DNA of 64,000 bases from Methylobacteriaceae bacterium (GTDB lineage: Bacteria; Pseudomonadota; Alphaproteobacteria; Rhizobiales; Beijerinckiaceae), in contig JACKJC010000001.1 of assembly GCA_020638195.1 (NCBI GenBank), positions 299,001 through 363,000 on the forward strand, in the 5' to 3' direction. Positions within the stretch are counted from its first letter, which is position 1; the number at the start of each line of letters is the position of its first letter. Shown here in pieces: positions 62,736 through 64,000 of the stretch. The translations under genes and the position numbers were made by a program. The notes under the pieces are model-generated. The model was not told the DNA's origin and did no database searches. It saw only the letters and a list, made by a program, of their open reading frames with translations.

Positions 62736-63608
62736 ATGTCGCACAAATCCGCCCGTCCGATCCTGCGCGCCGGCGCGGCCAGCCTTGCCTTGGCCATGGC
62801 GCTAGCCGCCGGCGCCGCTCCCGCCGCCGCGAAAGTTCTCGCCAAGGTGAACGGCGTCGAGATCACCGACGAGGATCTGGCGATCGCTCGCGACGATCTG
62901 GGCGCACGCCTGCCGCGCCAGCTGGAAGGACCCGCGCGCGACAAGGCGCTGCTCGACAATCTGATCGTCGCCAAGGTGGTGGCGCAGAAGGCCGAGGCGG
63001 AAAAAGCGGCCGCCAGCCCCGAATTCGCGCGCAAGCTCGCCTATCTTCGCGACAAGCTCCTGACCGAGACCTATCTCGGCAAGATCGCGGAAGCCGCCAA
63101 CACCGACGCCAACGTCAAGAAGACCTACGACGAGGTCGCCAAAACCCAGAAGCCCGAGCCCGAGATCCACGCCCGCCACATCCTGGTGCCGACCGAGGAA
63201 GAGGCCAAGAAGGCCCTGGCGCGCGTGAAGGGCGGCGAGGATTTCGCCAAGGTCGCGACCGAGCTCTCCAAGGATCCGGGCTCCAAGGGCGGCGATCTCG
63301 GCTGGTTCACCAAGGACCGCATGGTGCCGGAATTCGCCGACGCCGCTTTCAAGCTCGAGAAGCCCGGCGACATTTCCGAACCGGTGAAGAGCAAGTTCGG
63401 CTGGCACGTCATCAAGCTCGAGGAAAAGCGGATGAAGGAATTTCCGAAGCTCGAGCAGGTGCGCGACCAGGTCTCCCGCTACGTCATGCAGAAGGCGGAA
63501 GGCGACGAGGTCGTGAAGCTGCGCGAGGCCGCCAAGATCGAACGCTTCGACGCGCCGCAGAAGGGCCAGAAGCCTGAAGACGCCGAATCCGCCAACCACA
63601 AGAAGTGA
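62736..63608 (+). CDS. Periplasmic peptidyl-prolyl isomerase (parvulin, PpiD/SurA/PrsA-like)
   Basis: 290 aa; GGAGAAC before the ATG at 62736. Signal peptide AGAASLALAMALAAGAAPAA. N-terminal chaperone region, then a rotamase domain at about 140-235: EIHARHILVPTEEEAKKALA, FAKVATELSKDPGSKGGDLG, WFTKDRMVPEFADAAFKLEK, and PVKSKFGWHVIKLEEKR. It folds exported proteins, consistent with divergent secA and downstream argJ in many Rhizobiales. Confidence 0.9.
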   Translation: MSHKSARPILRAGAASLALAMALAAGAAPAAAKVLAKVNGVEITDEDLAIARDDLGARLPRQLEGPARDKALLDNLIVAKVVAQKAEAEKAAASPEFARKLAYLRDKLLTETYLGKIAEAANTDANVKKTYDEVAKTQKPEPEIHARHILVPTEEEAKKALARVKGGEDFAKVATELSKDPGSKGGDLGWFTKDRMVPEFADAAFKLEKPGDISEPVKSKFGWHVIKLEEKRMKEFPKLEQVRDQVSRYVMQKAEGDEVVKLREAAKIERFDAPQKGQKPEDAESANHKK

Positions 63609-63699
63609 TTTTGCGCGGACCGGGGCGAGGCTCTCGCCCCGGCCGCTTGACGCCCTGCTGATTCGGCCGGCAAATCGCGGCGGATTCACGAGGCCCGCC

Positions 63700-64000
63700 A
63701 TGGCGCACGACGCACCCCTTTCGCCACTTGCCCCCAAGACATTTCCCGACATGCCCGCGATCGAGGGCGTGCGCTTCGCCTCTGGGACAGCGGGCATCCG
63801 CTACAAGGGCCGCACCGACGTCATGCTCGCCCTTCTCGACAAAGGGACGCAGGTCGCCGGCGTCTTCACGAAATCCAAATGCCCCTCCGCGCCGGTCGAC
63901 TGGTGCCGCGCCAAACTGAAGAGCGGCAAGGCGCGCGCGCTGCTCGTCAATTCCGGCAACGCCAACGCCTTCACCGGCAAGGTCGGCGCCGACGCCGTCA
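63700..64000 (+). CDS. argJ: Glutamate N-acetyltransferase / amino-acid acetyltransferase ArgJ, N-terminal part
   Basis: The first 100 residues are visible before the window ends: FPDMPAIEGVRFASGTAGIR, VMLALLDKGTQVAGVFTKSK and ARALLVNSGNANAFTGKVG are the ArgJ signatures. It transfers acetyl between N-acetylornithine and glutamate in arginine synthesis. The autocleavage threonine lies beyond the window. Confidence 0.93.
   Translation, partial: MAHDAPLSPLAPKTFPDMPAIEGVRFASGTAGIRYKGRTDVMLALLDKGTQVAGVFTKSKCPSAPVDWCRAKLKSGKARALLVNSGNANAFTGKVGADAV

Overview
The window is high-GC bacterial chromosome. It looks like an alphaproteobacterium, most likely Hyphomicrobiales (Rhizobiales): phaB-phaA sit divergent from phaR, the ATP synthase operon runs atpH-A-G-D-C, secA, a parvulin and argJ are neighbours, and palindromic repeats of the rhizobial kind lie between atp genes. 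The genus cannot be fixed from the sequence alone.

Layout. 0-23 kb is metabolic chromosome. It holds the end of a glutathionylspermidine-synthase-like gene, a carboxymuconolactone-decarboxylase-like protein, several SAM methyltransferases, rlmN and a lone form-II CoxL-like molybdenum hydroxylase. A taurine/sulfonate block follows (omega-amino acid aminotransferase, xsc, divergent acetate kinase), then an Old Yellow Enzyme, a Spy-like periplasmic protein, phaB/phaA/phaR, a PAS-GGDEF-EAL protein, an aldolase, a solitary nuoD and a GMC oxidoreductase.

23.04-44.48 kb is an integrated element of about 21.4 kb inserted at tRNA-Leu(CAA). A 14-nt copy of the tRNA 3' end (including CCA) lies at 23038-23051 and again at the tRNA, 44470-44483. 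The integrase gene lies next to the tRNA. The right half carries phage-type genes, all on the minus strand: integrase, excisionase-like HTH proteins, a putative replication initiator with iteron-like 23-bp repeats inside its gene, several small unknowns, a tape-measure protein, and small and large terminase subunits. No portal, capsid, head-tail, baseplate, lysis or CI-type repressor gene was found, so it resembles a phage satellite or heavily reduced prophage more than a complete phage. The left half is cargo: (i) a tightly overlapped operon of a HIT-family protein, a four-helix membrane protein and an 842-aa protein joining an ATP-grasp (PPDK N-terminal-like) region to a MazG-like region; (ii) a divergent operon of a phospholipase-D-like protein and an unknown, apparently helical protein. 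Both look like uncharacterised anti-phage or inter-element conflict systems and are the most interesting part of the window.

44.5-64 kb is housekeeping chromosome: a YqaA/DedA membrane protein, dsbB, atpHAGDC with palindromic repeats between genes, a small apparently self-regulated operon (hydrolase, membrane protein, winged helix), two AI-2E-family exporters, a SYLF protein, priA, two small proteins, secA, a periplasmic parvulin and the start of argJ.

All calls come from reading the sequence and recalling protein families. No database search was run.
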